This document shows, in pieces, positions 1 to 10,100 of a stretch of 64,000 bases of DNA. Within the stretch, counting starts at the first letter, position 1. Every line of letters starts with the position of its first letter. The notes beneath the pieces were generated by a model that ran no database searches, had not been told where the DNA came from, and worked only from the letters and a program-made list of their open reading frames with translations. The translations under genes and the position numbers were made by a program. Location of the stretch: assembly GCF_008764245.1 (NCBI RefSeq), contig NZ_VTQV01000002.1, forward strand, positions 31,091-95,090, given 5' to 3'. The DNA comes from Bacillus subtilis. Its GTDB lineage: Bacteria; Bacillota; Bacilli; Bacillales; Bacillaceae_C.

Positions 1-59
1 CATAAAGGAAAAAGGCAGGTCATAGTGTAATAGTAGGACTACTTTCAATATTTTTGGGA

Positions 60-73
60 TGTAAGCGCTGTAT
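60..73 (+). promoter_or_regulatory. possible cre-like operator upstream of the solute-binding protein
   Basis: TGTAAGCGCTGTAT shares the TGTAAGCG half of the CcpA catabolite-responsive element (consensus TGWAAGCGNTWNCA), but its right half is poor. The same left half occurs in the better site at 4181. It overlaps a TATAAA that could be a -10 box, but no convincing -35 was found. A LacI-type repressor could equally use it. Confidence 0.35.
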
Positions 74-207
74 AAATTATGCTTGCAGGTTACAACAATT
101 GTACAGAAAAAGGGGGCGGACGATAGAAAAGCATTTTCATGGTTGTCTGGTCATGACGTCATGTTAGGCGGGAAGTATAAGAAAACTAGAAAACAGGGAG
201 ATTTGTC

Positions 208-1584
208 ATGAGAATGAGTCGTTTCCACACAAAAAAGCTTTGGATGATTAGTCTATTATTCTTATTGTTTTTCGGAACTGCTTGCAGTAAAGGAGGCAAT
301 GAATCCACGGATGCGTCTGAGTCAAATACGAATGATGGTGCGGAGGTGGAGGAATTACCTGAAATTGATATGGATCAACCGATTACCCTAAAAATGAATG
401 ATTGGCGGGGGGAGGAAGTATTCAACGAGGCCATTAAAGGGCCTGTGGAAGAGGCATTTCCCAATGTGACATTGGAGCTCATCCCGATTATGCCATATAA
501 AGATAGTTTTGAAGAACAATTTGCAAGTGGTAACATCCCCGATATTGTGATGGGCCCTGATTTTCGCTACATCCCTGTCATTAAAGAAGTTGATCTTGCG
601 TACGATATGACAGAGTTGATCGAAAAATATGGTTTTGAAAATATCGATCGTTTTGATCAAAATTTCCTTGATCATATCCGCGCTTTTTCGGAGAGTAAAG
701 AGGAACTATGGGGAATCCCTTATATGCACAATAAGGCGGCCTTACACTATAATAAAGATATTTTTGATTTATTCAGTGTCGATTATCCAACAGATGATAT
801 GACGTATGATGAGGTAATTGAACTTGCCGCTAAGGTCACAGGAGAAAGAAGCGGTACCTATTATACGGGAATGGTGATGCCATCACCGGATCGCTATTTA
901 TTTCCACCTTTAGGGATTACGTTAGTGAATGCTGATACAGATGAACCTCAGTTCACCACCATTCCGGAGATAAAAGATATTTTAGAGACTTATAAAAAAG
1001 TAAATGAATTTCAACAAGGGGATCCGCTTCATGGGGATGGCGCGATTGATCAATTCATTGCAGAACAAACGTTAGCCATGGTTCCAATGTATTTTCTTGG
1101 ACTAGACTGGACCGGTCTGCTTGAAGCACAGGAACAAGGAATGAATTGGGATATTGTCACATTTCCCAAATGGAAAGATCAAGGCGATGTATCCGCATTT
1201 TCGGATGGTTATTGGGTAGGAGTCACCTCGGCAAGTGAACACAAGGAACAGGCTTTCAAAGTGATTGAATTTTTATTAAGCAATGAACAGGTGGCCCATA
1301 AGATACGCTATCCAGAGGAATCAGTCTATACCGATGAACTATTTTTCTCGATGGCTGAAGATATTCGTAATCCTTTATTAGCTGACAAAAACATGGAATC
1401 CCTTTATAAATATCCTGCGCCTCCAGCGCCAGATGGCCGGTCTAAATATGAAGAAATTGCGAAAACGGTCTTAAGTGAACAATTAAATGAATTTCTAACG
1501 TCAGATATAGATGTTAATACCTTTTTAAGAGAGCTTCAGGAAGAAACGGAAATTCGCATTAAAGATGCACAAGCTCAGCAATAA
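208..1584 (+). CDS. extracellular solute-binding lipoprotein of an ABC sugar transporter
   Basis: 458-residue secreted binding protein of the family-1 (sugar/oligosaccharide) type, expected to capture a carbohydrate outside the membrane and hand it to an ABC permease. The N-terminus has a basic stretch, a hydrophobic core and a lipobox-like GTAC with the lipidated Cys at residue 26. An acidic, Ser/Asn-rich linker (about 27-55) follows. AGGGAG lies 7 nt before the ATG. No permease or ATPase gene adjoins it downstream, where kbl follows after a terminator, so its partners lie upstream of the window or elsewhere. The ligand cannot be read from sequence. The nearby polysaccharide lyase makes an oligosaccharide plausible, which is inference. 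Confidence 0.8.
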   Translation: MRMSRFHTKKLWMISLLFLLFFGTACSKGGNESTDASESNTNDGAEVEELPEIDMDQPITLKMNDWRGEEVFNEAIKGPVEEAFPNVTLELIPIMPYKDSFEEQFASGNIPDIVMGPDFRYIPVIKEVDLAYDMTELIEKYGFENIDRFDQNFLDHIRAFSESKEELWGIPYMHNKAALHYNKDIFDLFSVDYPTDDMTYDEVIELAAKVTGERSGTYYTGMVMPSPDRYLFPPLGITLVNADTDEPQFTTIPEIKDILETYKKVNEFQQGDPLHGDGAIDQFIAEQTLAMVPMYFLGLDWTGLLEAQEQGMNWDIVTFPKWKDQGDVSAFSDGYWVGVTSASEHKEQAFKVIEFLLSNEQVAHKIRYPEESVYTDELFFSMAEDIRNPLLADKNMESLYKYPAPPAPDGRSKYEEIAKTVLSEQLNEFLTSDIDVNTFLRELQEETEIRIKDAQAQQ

Positions 1585-1615
1585 TAGCCACAATACCATA
1601 GGAATACGAATTTCT

Positions 1616-1641
1616 GAGGGAATGAAATCCCTCTATTTTTT
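1616..1641 (+). terminator. Rho-independent terminator after the solute-binding protein gene
   Basis: GAGGGA/TCCCTC stem with a 6-nt loop, followed by TATTTTTTT. Confidence 0.75.
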
Positions 1642-1798
1642 TATGTAAAATTGTCTCGTATGAGTGGACATTTTTTGTGTGCGTGGTATAGTATGTGTAT
1701 AAATAAGTAGTTGTATGACGTTAACTGTATTTTTGTAGAGGACATATGTGTGTTATGCATTGACATGGAAAATATAATGATGATATGGAGGGATTGGA

Positions 1799-2989
1799 AT
1801 GACGAGTCAGAACCTAAACCAATTTTTAACGAAGAATTTGGAGGAATTACGAAATCAAGGGCTTTATAACGAAATCGATGTTGTCGAAAGTCCCAATGGA
1901 CCGATAATTCAACTCGATGGCAAAAAGTTGATCAATTTATCCTCTAATAATTATTTAGGATTAGCCACAGATAACCGTTTAAAGGAAGTAGCGATTGAAG
2001 CAATAAAAGAATGGGGAGTAGGTGCAGGAGCAGTTCGAACCATTAATGGCACTTTATCGATCCATACGAAATTGGAAGAAAGATTAGCTGAATTTAAAGG
2101 AACAGAAGCGGCAATTGCCTATCAATCCGGTTTTAACTGTAATATGGCAGCGATTTCAGCTGTGATGGATAAAAACGATGCGATTTTATCTGATGAGCTG
2201 AATCATGCTTCGATTATTGATGGTTGTCGTTTGTCAAAGGCGAAAATAATTCGGGTGAATCATTCTGATATGGATGATTTACGGCAAAAAGCGCAAGCAG
2301 CAAAGGAATCTGGCCAATACAATAAGATCATGGTCATTACGGATGGCGTCTTTTCGATGGATGGGGATATTGCCAAACTACCAGAGATTGTAGAAATTGC
2401 GGAAGAGTTTGACCTGATTACGTATGTCGATGATGCCCATGGATCAGGTGTACTTGGTGGTGGAGCTGGTACTGTAAAGCATTTTGGCTTACAAGATAAG
2501 GTGGATTTTCAAATGGGGACACTTTCAAAAGCGATTGGCGTAGTCGGCGGTTATGTTGCAGGGAAGAAGGAGTTGATTGACTGGTTAAAGGTCCGTTCCC
2601 GTCCTTTCTTGTTTTCAACTGCTGTAACACCTGCGGATGCTGTAGCTGCAACAGAAGCTATCGAAATCTTAATGGATAGCAAAGAGTTAAATGAACGGCT
2701 TTGGGCAAACGGCGATTATCTGAAAAAGGGACTAAAGGATTTAGGCTTTGATATTGGGGATAGTGAAACACCGATTACCCCTTGTGTGATCGGGGATGAA
2801 AAAAAGACACAGCAATTCAGTAAACGACTATATGAAGAAGGGGTTTATGCAAAATCCATTGTTTTTCCAACTGTACCAAAGGGAACAGGTCGTGTTCGGA
2901 ATATGCCAACGGCCGCCCATACAAAGGAAATGCTTGATCAGGCAATTGCGATTTATGAGAAGGTTGGAAAGGAAATGGGCATCATCTAA
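1799..2989 (+). CDS. kbl: glycine C-acetyltransferase (2-amino-3-ketobutyrate CoA ligase)
   Basis: 396-residue PLP enzyme of the alpha-oxoamine synthase family. It cleaves 2-amino-3-ketobutyrate with CoA to glycine and acetyl-CoA, the second step of threonine degradation. The PLP lysine is K244 in GTLSKAIG, and the DDAHGSG motif that contacts the cofactor lies just before it. The length is typical of the family. GGAGGG precedes the ATG at normal spacing. The dehydrogenase supplying its unstable substrate starts 26 bp downstream, so the two form an operon in which the intermediate can be passed on quickly. BioF and HemA relatives share the fold, but the pairing with tdh settles the assignment. 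Confidence 0.93.
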   Translation: MTSQNLNQFLTKNLEELRNQGLYNEIDVVESPNGPIIQLDGKKLINLSSNNYLGLATDNRLKEVAIEAIKEWGVGAGAVRTINGTLSIHTKLEERLAEFKGTEAAIAYQSGFNCNMAAISAVMDKNDAILSDELNHASIIDGCRLSKAKIIRVNHSDMDDLRQKAQAAKESGQYNKIMVITDGVFSMDGDIAKLPEIVEIAEEFDLITYVDDAHGSGVLGGGAGTVKHFGLQDKVDFQMGTLSKAIGVVGGYVAGKKELIDWLKVRSRPFLFSTAVTPADAVAATEAIEILMDSKELNERLWANGDYLKKGLKDLGFDIGDSETPITPCVIGDEKKTQQFSKRLYEEGVYAKSIVFPTVPKGTGRVRNMPTAAHTKEMLDQAIAIYEKVGKEMGII

Positions 2990-3015
2990 CGAACTTGTTC
3001 AGGGGGGGAGTTTGC

Positions 3016-3969
3016 ATGAAAAGAATTTTAGTCACAGGTGCGCTTGGCCAAATTGGAACAGAGTTAGTCATTTTCTTAAGGAAGCTTTATGGGGAAAATA
3101 ATGTGATTGCAACCGATATTCGTTACGATAAAACGAATGTAGCCGTAAATTCGGGGCCATTCGAGGTTTTGGATGTAACCGACGGAGAAAAGATGTTTCA
3201 AATAACTAAACGCTACAAAGTAGATGTCGTGATACATTTAGCGGCCATGTTATCGGCAGTGGCAGAACAGAAGCCACTTGCAGCATGGCATTTAAATATG
3301 AATGGGCTTATGAATGCGCTTGAAACGGCCAAAGAGCTTGGCATCCAATTATTTACACCAAGCTCTATTGGGGCTTTTGGTTCCTCGACCCCAAAGGAAC
3401 AGACCCCACAAGATACTATTCAACGGCCAACCACCATGTATGGAATTAACAAAGTGGCGGGTGAGCTCTTATGTGATTATTATCATATGAAGTATGGTGT
3501 CGATACACGCGGAGTCCGTTTTCCCGGACTTATCTCTTGTATGGCACCCCCTGGAGGTGGTACTACCGACTATGCAGTAGAGATTTACTATGCCGCTATT
3601 GAGAGAGGGAGATATGAGTCATTTATTGAAAAAGGCACCTATTTGGATATGATGTATATGCCTGATGCCCTTCAGGGGGTTGTGCAATTAATGGAGGCGG
3701 ATCCAAAAAAACTAAAACATCGTAATGCTTATAATATTGCTGCAATGAGCCTTGAACCAGAAGTGATCGCGGCAGAAATTCGCAAACATATCCCTACATT
3801 TGTGCTAGATTATAAGGTCGATCCTGCCCGCCAGGCGATTGCTGATAGTTGGCCAAATGCCATTGATGATTCTGCGGCGCGGGAAGAATGGGGATTTCAT
3901 GCAAAATATGATTTAGAGAACATGACGTCCGATATATTGGAAAAAATTCGTGGAAAAGTGAAGGTATAA
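3016..3969 (+). CDS. tdh: SDR-type L-threonine 3-dehydrogenase
   Basis: 317-residue NAD-dependent dehydrogenase of the extended short-chain (epimerase-like) family, oxidising L-threonine to 2-amino-3-ketobutyrate. It has the N-terminal Rossmann motif GALGQIG and the catalytic Tyr/Lys pair in YGINK. The FPGLIS and PPGGGTTDYA segments are typical of this TDH branch and not of sugar epimerases. The start is the ATG at 3016, which follows a GGGGGGAG ribosome site; an upstream TTG in frame has no such site. This is the SDR form, not the zinc-dependent MDR form found in B. subtilis and E. coli. It is co-transcribed with kbl and ends at a terminator. Confidence 0.9.
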   Translation: MKRILVTGALGQIGTELVIFLRKLYGENNVIATDIRYDKTNVAVNSGPFEVLDVTDGEKMFQITKRYKVDVVIHLAAMLSAVAEQKPLAAWHLNMNGLMNALETAKELGIQLFTPSSIGAFGSSTPKEQTPQDTIQRPTTMYGINKVAGELLCDYYHMKYGVDTRGVRFPGLISCMAPPGGGTTDYAVEIYYAAIERGRYESFIEKGTYLDMMYMPDALQGVVQLMEADPKKLKHRNAYNIAAMSLEPEVIAAEIRKHIPTFVLDYKVDPARQAIADSWPNAIDDSAAREEWGFHAKYDLENMTSDILEKIRGKVKV

Positions 3970-3988
3970 GACGGTAAGTCAGTAAAAG

Positions 3989-4022
3989 AAGGCTATTCCA
4001 TTCTGAAGACGAATAGCCTTTT
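3989..4022 (+). terminator. terminator of the kbl-tdh operon
   Basis: AAGGCTATTC/GAATAGCCTT, a 10-bp stem ending in a short T run. Confidence 0.8.
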
Positions 4023-4136
4023 ACAGAACAATTGGATTTAGATACGTATTTATAGGTAATATTTCACGGAATCATATGGAATGAATGACTTTATAGGGAT
4101 AAACCCAAATTTCCCTTAGTTATTTACTACCATTTT

Positions 4137-4167
4137 TTACCAATATGATTGCATAATCATGTATACT
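4137..4167 (+). promoter_or_regulatory. candidate promoter of the M60/PL8 locus
   Basis: TTACCA (4137-4142) and TATACT (4162-4167) with a long 19-bp spacer. The -10 is good and the -35 is weak. It is the best vegetative-type match in the 370-bp gap before the first M60 gene. Confidence 0.4.
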
Positions 4168-4180
4168 AAAATATATTTAC

Positions 4181-4194
4181 TGTAAGCGTTTCAA
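4181..4194 (+). promoter_or_regulatory. near-consensus cre (CcpA) site
   Basis: TGTAAGCGTTTCAA agrees with TGWAAGCGNTWNCA at every defined position but one. It lies just downstream of the predicted transcription start, where CcpA binding normally represses. Catabolite repression of the secreted enzymes behind it is inferred. Confidence 0.65.
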
Positions 4195-4219
4195 TATATA
4201 GGATGAAAAGGAGGGATCC

Positions 4220-4252
4220 ATGAGAAATAATCATTTATGTTTTAGGTGGTAA
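4220..4252 (+). CDS. possible 10-residue leader peptide
   Basis: An excellent ribosome site (AAAAGGAGGG) is followed by ATG and ten codons (MRNNHLCFRW), then TAA, about 90 nt before the M60 start. It could be a translated leader or a chance remnant. No attenuator stem was found around it. Confidence 0.3.
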   Translation: MRNNHLCFRW

Positions 4253-4342
4253 TGACATTACAACATCATGAGCCTATCATTTGCAATTTATTACTTCACT
4301 GGTAGTGACATCATGTCTATTATGATCATTGGAGGGATTTTC

Positions 4343-7033
4343 TTGAGGAAAAAATGGATGACAGTGGTTTTGGCCGGAAGTTTGGTTGGGTATATGTCCC
4401 CGATGGCAGTGTTGGATGCGAAGGCCCATGCCGAAACATCCGCGAAATCGGCAACGCTCTATAATATGGAGGTAGGACAGCTTCAAGACGATCTTGCCGT
4501 GTTTTATGAAGAAATGGATGGTTTTCCTGTTTATTCAAGTTCACATTCAGGTGGAATAAGCGCGATCGGCGATAATGCTTTTGTTGTTGCCGTTAATCCA
4601 GACTCTGTTCCTTTTGTTGGAGCGGCCAGATATGGAGAAGGAAGAGTAGTAGCAGCGGGGCTGAGTGAGTACTTTGACTTTTCCAATGCCGATGTTGTAA
4701 AAACAAAGGTTTTAACCAATATTTTAAAATGGGTGACAGAAAAGGATCGCGAAGATTCTACCTATCCAACCTATGAAAAAGCGTTAAAGGGAGAGCGAAA
4801 AATCACGGTAGTGACGAATCGGGAAATACCCGCGAGTGAGGATTTACCGATTCATATAGAATATGTAACTGATTTCCAGTCAGTAAATCTTAACCCATCG
4901 CAACATCAAGTTGCTTTCGTTAATAACTTTCATCAACCACTCTCGGTAGAAGAAGTACAGGCTTTACTAGATTATGTTAGGGAAGGTGGAGCTGTCATCT
5001 TCGGTGAAAAAGGTTGGGTAATGGAAGGGCATCCAAAGGAATGGATGGCAAAAGAAAATAGTACCCCAAGACTTACAGATTATGGCATACAAACATTTCT
5101 AAATGAAGTAGGTCTTTCTCTCACAAATATTATTGCAACCACCAAGACAGAGATTTATCCACAAATGCAGCTAGAAAAAATCCAAAATTATTTTGTCCCA
5201 ACTCTAATTGATAAAGCAAAAGCGATCGAAGAGGGAACAATGGACCCTAGTACTCTCAATATTGGTTCGGATGATGCAAGCCCCGAAAAAAAGAAAGAGA
5301 TTATTGCCCAAGTTGTGAGTGCAACAATTGGCAGTTTAATAGAGGGGCATCCTCTACTTGAACAGATGAAATCTGATTTAACCGATTTTGAAGTAACATG
5401 GCCTTTTGAAAAGGGGGAGTATCCATATTCGAGTTCTCTTTTGGCTTATATGGTGAATGAGGCATCCCTTGATGTAAACGGGGAAAAATCTCCTTATGCT
5501 GATCATTTCCCTGGACCTGTATCTAAGGATGCGGAGGTGATTGACAATAAAGAGGTTGTCGTTGATTTCGATTATGCCGATTTAGGTTATCTACGGATGG
5601 GCTATCCACCAGGTACTTGGATGAGTACAGAACTTTATGCCCCAGCCGGAGAAATCATCACGATTGACGTGCCAGAGGGAGTCGAAGACCTCTATGTTCA
5701 GGTCGGGTCCCATACAGATGTTTTAACAGGAAAACCAACATGGAATCGGATGCCGGTGGTAGCTTTACAGCAAAAACTTGAGCCAGGTACGAATCAAATT
5801 AAGAGTCCTTACGGCGGATTGGTGTATCTAATTCCGAAAACAGCAAAGTCAGGATTCAAAGCACCAATTAATATTAGTGGTGCCGTTGCCTCACCGACCT
5901 TTGTGAAAGGAGAAACAACGAATGAGGAGTGGCATCGTTCGATCAAGAATAATCCAGCACCATGGGGAGAATTAATTGGCGAACATGTAATTTTTACATT
6001 ACCTAAAGAAACGCTACTGCAAATGGAAAACCCTACAGAATTAATCGATCACTGGGACGAAGTGACGGCAAGTTACAACGAATTTGTCGGGATTGATCCA
6101 GCACTGCCCCTACCACATAAAAGTTTGGACAGGCCCCATCGTTATGTTGCAGATGTGCAAATCAGTGCAGGGTATATGCATGCCGGATATCCAATGATGA
6201 TCCCGATTGATCCAGCCGCATCCCATGTGGTTGATCCCAAGTTAGCCTTGGAACGAGGCTGGGGATTTTGGCATGAAATGGGTCATGAATATCAACAAAA
6301 CCCATGGAAATGGGGAGACCTTACCGAAGTCTCTGTTAATATTTATACCCTTTATATTCAAGAGAAGTTTACCGATGTACAAAGACTGATTGAGAAAAGT
6401 AATGATGGAAAATCCCATTATGATCGGGCTTTGGAATTTGTTGCCGATCCTTCCACAACTAAAAAATACACAGATCTCGAACTGATGGACCAACTTGTGT
6501 TCTTTAAACAACTTCAGCTGGCCTTTGGATGGGATTTCTATACGGATCTGCATATTGCCTATCGTGAAATGGATGAAAAGGTACTTCCATCAACGGATCA
6601 AGAAAAGAAAGATATGCTTCTTTACATGGCATCGAAACAATCAGGTTATAACTTGGTTTCCTTCTTCCAAAAATGGGGTTGGAGTATCACGGACAATGGG
6701 CAAGCGAAAGTAGATGCTCTGGATTTACCTGATCCTGAGGTACCAATTTGGGAGTTAAGAGAATCAAATGTTGAGGATGCTTCGGCCTCACTGCTTCTGA
6801 ACACACTTGATTCCTATCAAGCAAATTTACCTGAAAATGTCTATCATCCATTATCTGTCCATCTGAAATCTGTGGAACACTTCGAAAAGAAGGGTGAATC
6901 GGAAAAGGTGATTAAACATACGGATGGCTTTAAACAATTACTCGATCATCAAAAGGATAAAGAGCAAATTCCGGAATACGCCTATAACGTCTTAAAAAGT
7001 AATGCGAATTCATTGATTAAGAAGTGGCAATAG
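4343..7033 (+). CDS. secreted M60 (enhancin-like) zinc metallopeptidase
   Basis: 896-residue exported protease. The TTG start at 4343 is chosen because GGAGGG lies 6 nt before it and it yields a normal signal peptide (RKKW, hydrophobic core, AHA cleavage before residue 31). Upstream in-frame ATGs lack a ribosome site. Residues about 35-330 form a paralogue-shared N-terminal region; the M60 catalytic domain follows. The gluzincin motif HEMGH is at 644-648, with a third ligand candidate E662. M60 enzymes of this class cut mucin-type or O-glycosylated proteins. The substrate here is not known. The last 80 residues (about 813-895) are a helical module with KVIKH and a terminal KKW, shared with the next two proteins. 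It resembles the FIMAH module of Bacillus secreted enzymes; that label is from memory. Confidence 0.85.
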   Translation: MRKKWMTVVLAGSLVGYMSPMAVLDAKAHAETSAKSATLYNMEVGQLQDDLAVFYEEMDGFPVYSSSHSGGISAIGDNAFVVAVNPDSVPFVGAARYGEGRVVAAGLSEYFDFSNADVVKTKVLTNILKWVTEKDREDSTYPTYEKALKGERKITVVTNREIPASEDLPIHIEYVTDFQSVNLNPSQHQVAFVNNFHQPLSVEEVQALLDYVREGGAVIFGEKGWVMEGHPKEWMAKENSTPRLTDYGIQTFLNEVGLSLTNIIATTKTEIYPQMQLEKIQNYFVPTLIDKAKAIEEGTMDPSTLNIGSDDASPEKKKEIIAQVVSATIGSLIEGHPLLEQMKSDLTDFEVTWPFEKGEYPYSSSLLAYMVNEASLDVNGEKSPYADHFPGPVSKDAEVIDNKEVVVDFDYADLGYLRMGYPPGTWMSTELYAPAGEIITIDVPEGVEDLYVQVGSHTDVLTGKPTWNRMPVVALQQKLEPGTNQIKSPYGGLVYLIPKTAKSGFKAPINISGAVASPTFVKGETTNEEWHRSIKNNPAPWGELIGEHVIFTLPKETLLQMENPTELIDHWDEVTASYNEFVGIDPALPLPHKSLDRPHRYVADVQISAGYMHAGYPMMIPIDPAASHVVDPKLALERGWGFWHEMGHEYQQNPWKWGDLTEVSVNIYTLYIQEKFTDVQRLIEKSNDGKSHYDRALEFVADPSTTKKYTDLELMDQLVFFKQLQLAFGWDFYTDLHIAYREMDEKVLPSTDQEKKDMLLYMASKQSGYNLVSFFQKWGWSITDNGQAKVDALDLPDPEVPIWELRESNVEDASASLLLNTLDSYQANLPENVYHPLSVHLKSVEHFEKKGESEKVIKHTDGFKQLLDHQKDKEQIPEYAYNVLKSNANSLIKKWQ

Positions 7034-7135
7034 ACTACTTGCTAAGAAATGAGTTTATTGAGGTTTAGACCCCTTCTGAAAAATAGATAGGAGCACTTAC
7101 TTTTAAGGGGGAAATTTTTATTAAGGAGAAGATGT

Positions 7136-10100
7136 ATGTTGATAAAAAGGATTACGCAAATTTGCCTTGTTTTCCTAGTATTTAGTTCCGTTGCCCTTTC
7201 CGCTAGTGCAGAAAAACGAGGGGACGCAACAAAAAGGGGAGGTTCACCATTGGATGTTCCTATCAAACTAACAGAAAATCTACAGGAAGATTTAGCTATA
7301 CTCTATCAGGATTTACAAGGTATCCCTGTTTATTCAGGTGGTGGGGTGGCAGCGACTGGAACAGAATCTTTCCCTGTTGTGGCACCCGAGGCCATTTCAG
7401 CGGTAGCGGCTGCTCATTACGGTAAAGGTCGTGTAGTTGTTGCCGGAAGTGGTCAATACCTTGATCTTTCTCAACCCCATGAAAATGAAAAAGGAATTTT
7501 CGCCCGAAATATTCTTTTGTGGTTAACGGATGAAGGTAACTCAAACAATGGAGTTGGAAGAGATTACACAAATCGCTATGAGGAAGCACTTCAATCTGAG
7601 GATAAGAAAATTAGGTTGGTGACAACAGTTCCTGGTTTTTCAGTTAATCCTTCTCTTCCGATTGAGGTGACAAAAGTAGATAGTTGGGCGGCTGCAAATT
7701 TGGATCCTCAGAATGAGACGGTAGCCATTATTGATGGATCGATAGCAGAAGAGGATATTCCTTCTCTAAATCAATACATCAAAAATGGTGGAACAGCGGT
7801 AGTAATCGAAAATGGCGGCTCTTTAGTAGGGATCACACGAGATACGCCACTTGAAAGAAGATTACTCGTCGGTAATTACAGGGGAGCAAGATTAAGCGAA
7901 CATTTTGCTGTTCAAAAGTTTCTTAATCAAGTCGGCTTGTCTTTATTGAATTCAGGAGTATCTGCTTATAGCACGCCTACAACCATGACAGAGAAGGATG
8001 CTTACAACCAGCATTTGCTTAATCGGCTTCATGAAGCTAAGGAATTAGAAAATGGCAGCATCACGCTTGATGATATCGAAATAGGGGATGCTGATGCAGA
8101 TGATAATCGGAAGCAGAAATTATTGTCAGATGTGGTGATTGAAGCATTAGAAAGCTTGTCCTCTGAATCTGACTTATATTCGTGGGCAACTCAAGAATCA
8201 GAAGCATTGGAACCGGCATCATTTCCAATGAAAAGACAAGAGAGCCCTTACAAAAGTGCTTTGTACAATTTTCAATTTAGTCATTTTACACTTGATGAGG
8301 GAAATGCGAAGTCAATTTACGCGGATGATTTTCCAGGCGTAGTTTCGGAAGATGCGAAAGTCGTTAATGGAAAAGAGATCGAGGTTGACTTTGATTTTCC
8401 GGACACAATGTACACTCGAGCTTTACCGAGTAAAAACTGGATAAGCACGGGATTGTATGCGACTCCAGGGGAAGTTGTTGAGGTCGAAGTTCCAGAGGGA
8501 ACGGAAAATTTAACCGTTCAAATTGGCTCTCATGATGATGATCTACGAGGACTGGGCGAATGGAAGCGAGTACCACTCGTTGTCCATCATAAAAAACTTG
8601 ATCCAGGTATTAACCGGGTCAGTAGTCCATACGGTGGTATGATCTATCTGATCCCGATGAAGCCGAAAGAAGATACACAAGTAAAGGTGAAAATAAGCGG
8701 TGCTGTCCAAGCCCCTTATTATGAATTAGGGAAAACAACGAAGGAAGAATGGGACCAGATGCGAAAGGCTCCGTCTACACCATTTGCGGAATTAAAATCG
8801 GATCGGATTAACCTCGTAGTTCCTTCGAAAGTGATAAAGGAGTTGGCAAATCCTGAAGAATTAATGAATACATGGGATTCAATTGTTTTACATTATGATG
8901 AGTTAGCTGGACTATCTCCCGATAAAGCGATGCCGAATAAGGCCCATCAACTTCCTTATTATTATGTAACAGATCGACAAATTAAAGGTGGAGCCATGCA
9001 TGCGGGCTATCCGATTATGTTAACAGACAATCTTGCAGAACAATTGGTCGATGTTGACTATCTTACAACTAAAGCTTGGGGATTCTGGCATGAGTTAGGT
9101 CATGAATATGAGCAAAGACCTTGGCTGTTTGGAGATGCCAATGAAGTTCTTACCAATGTCTATTCATTATATATACAGGAACAATTCGGAAACCCGTCTG
9201 AGCTGCTGACTAAAACGGACGGAAAGGACTATTTCGAACGCGCTTTTGATTATTTAAATAGTGAAAATCCCGATAAGAAATACGGCGATAATGGACATTA
9301 TGAACAACTCGTTTTATTTAGCCAGCTTCAGCTTGCATTTGGGTGGGATCTATTTACAGATTTACACACTCATTACCGCGAAATGGCCGACGATCAATTA
9401 CCAAATACGAATCAAGAAAAAATTGATGAATTTGTTGTGGCGGCATCGAAATATTCTGGTCACAATCTTCTTGAGTTCTTCGATAGATGGGTAATTGGCC
9501 ATTCTGATGTTGCGGAGCAAAGAGTAGAGGAAATGAATTTACCTGAACCAGATGTCGACATCTGGACATTGAGAACTTGGAATCCGGGAGAGGTTGCACC
9601 TTCTGAAATCATTCTTGATCTCGATGATTTGCACCTTAATCGGACTCATTTAGGAGCAAGAGTTGAAGCAAAAGTATTGCCAGATAATGCTGTGAAAGAT
9701 ATCAAATGGTCAAGCAGTGATTCAACCGTTGCAACAGTAAACAACAATGGATATGTTTCAGCTATATCAGAGGGAACTGCGGTCATAACGGCGAAAAGTG
9801 TAAGAGACCCTAATGTAAGTGCTGAAATAACGGTAACAGTTGAAGATATGGAAGGGCTTAACATCCCGATTGCTGATGCGTATGTCAAAGATGGGGGATC
9901 AGCTAATACCAATTTTGGTAGCGATCCTTTGTTATCGGTCAAAAGTGATATACCCGGATTTGCACGGAGATCATATCTGAAATTCAACACAAGTCAGATC
10001 GATCATGATCATGTTGAATCTGTTGTACTAAGGCTCTATGCAGAATCTGTCAATAGTGAACCAGAGAGAACAATAGACATTTATGTTACGGACGATCAAT

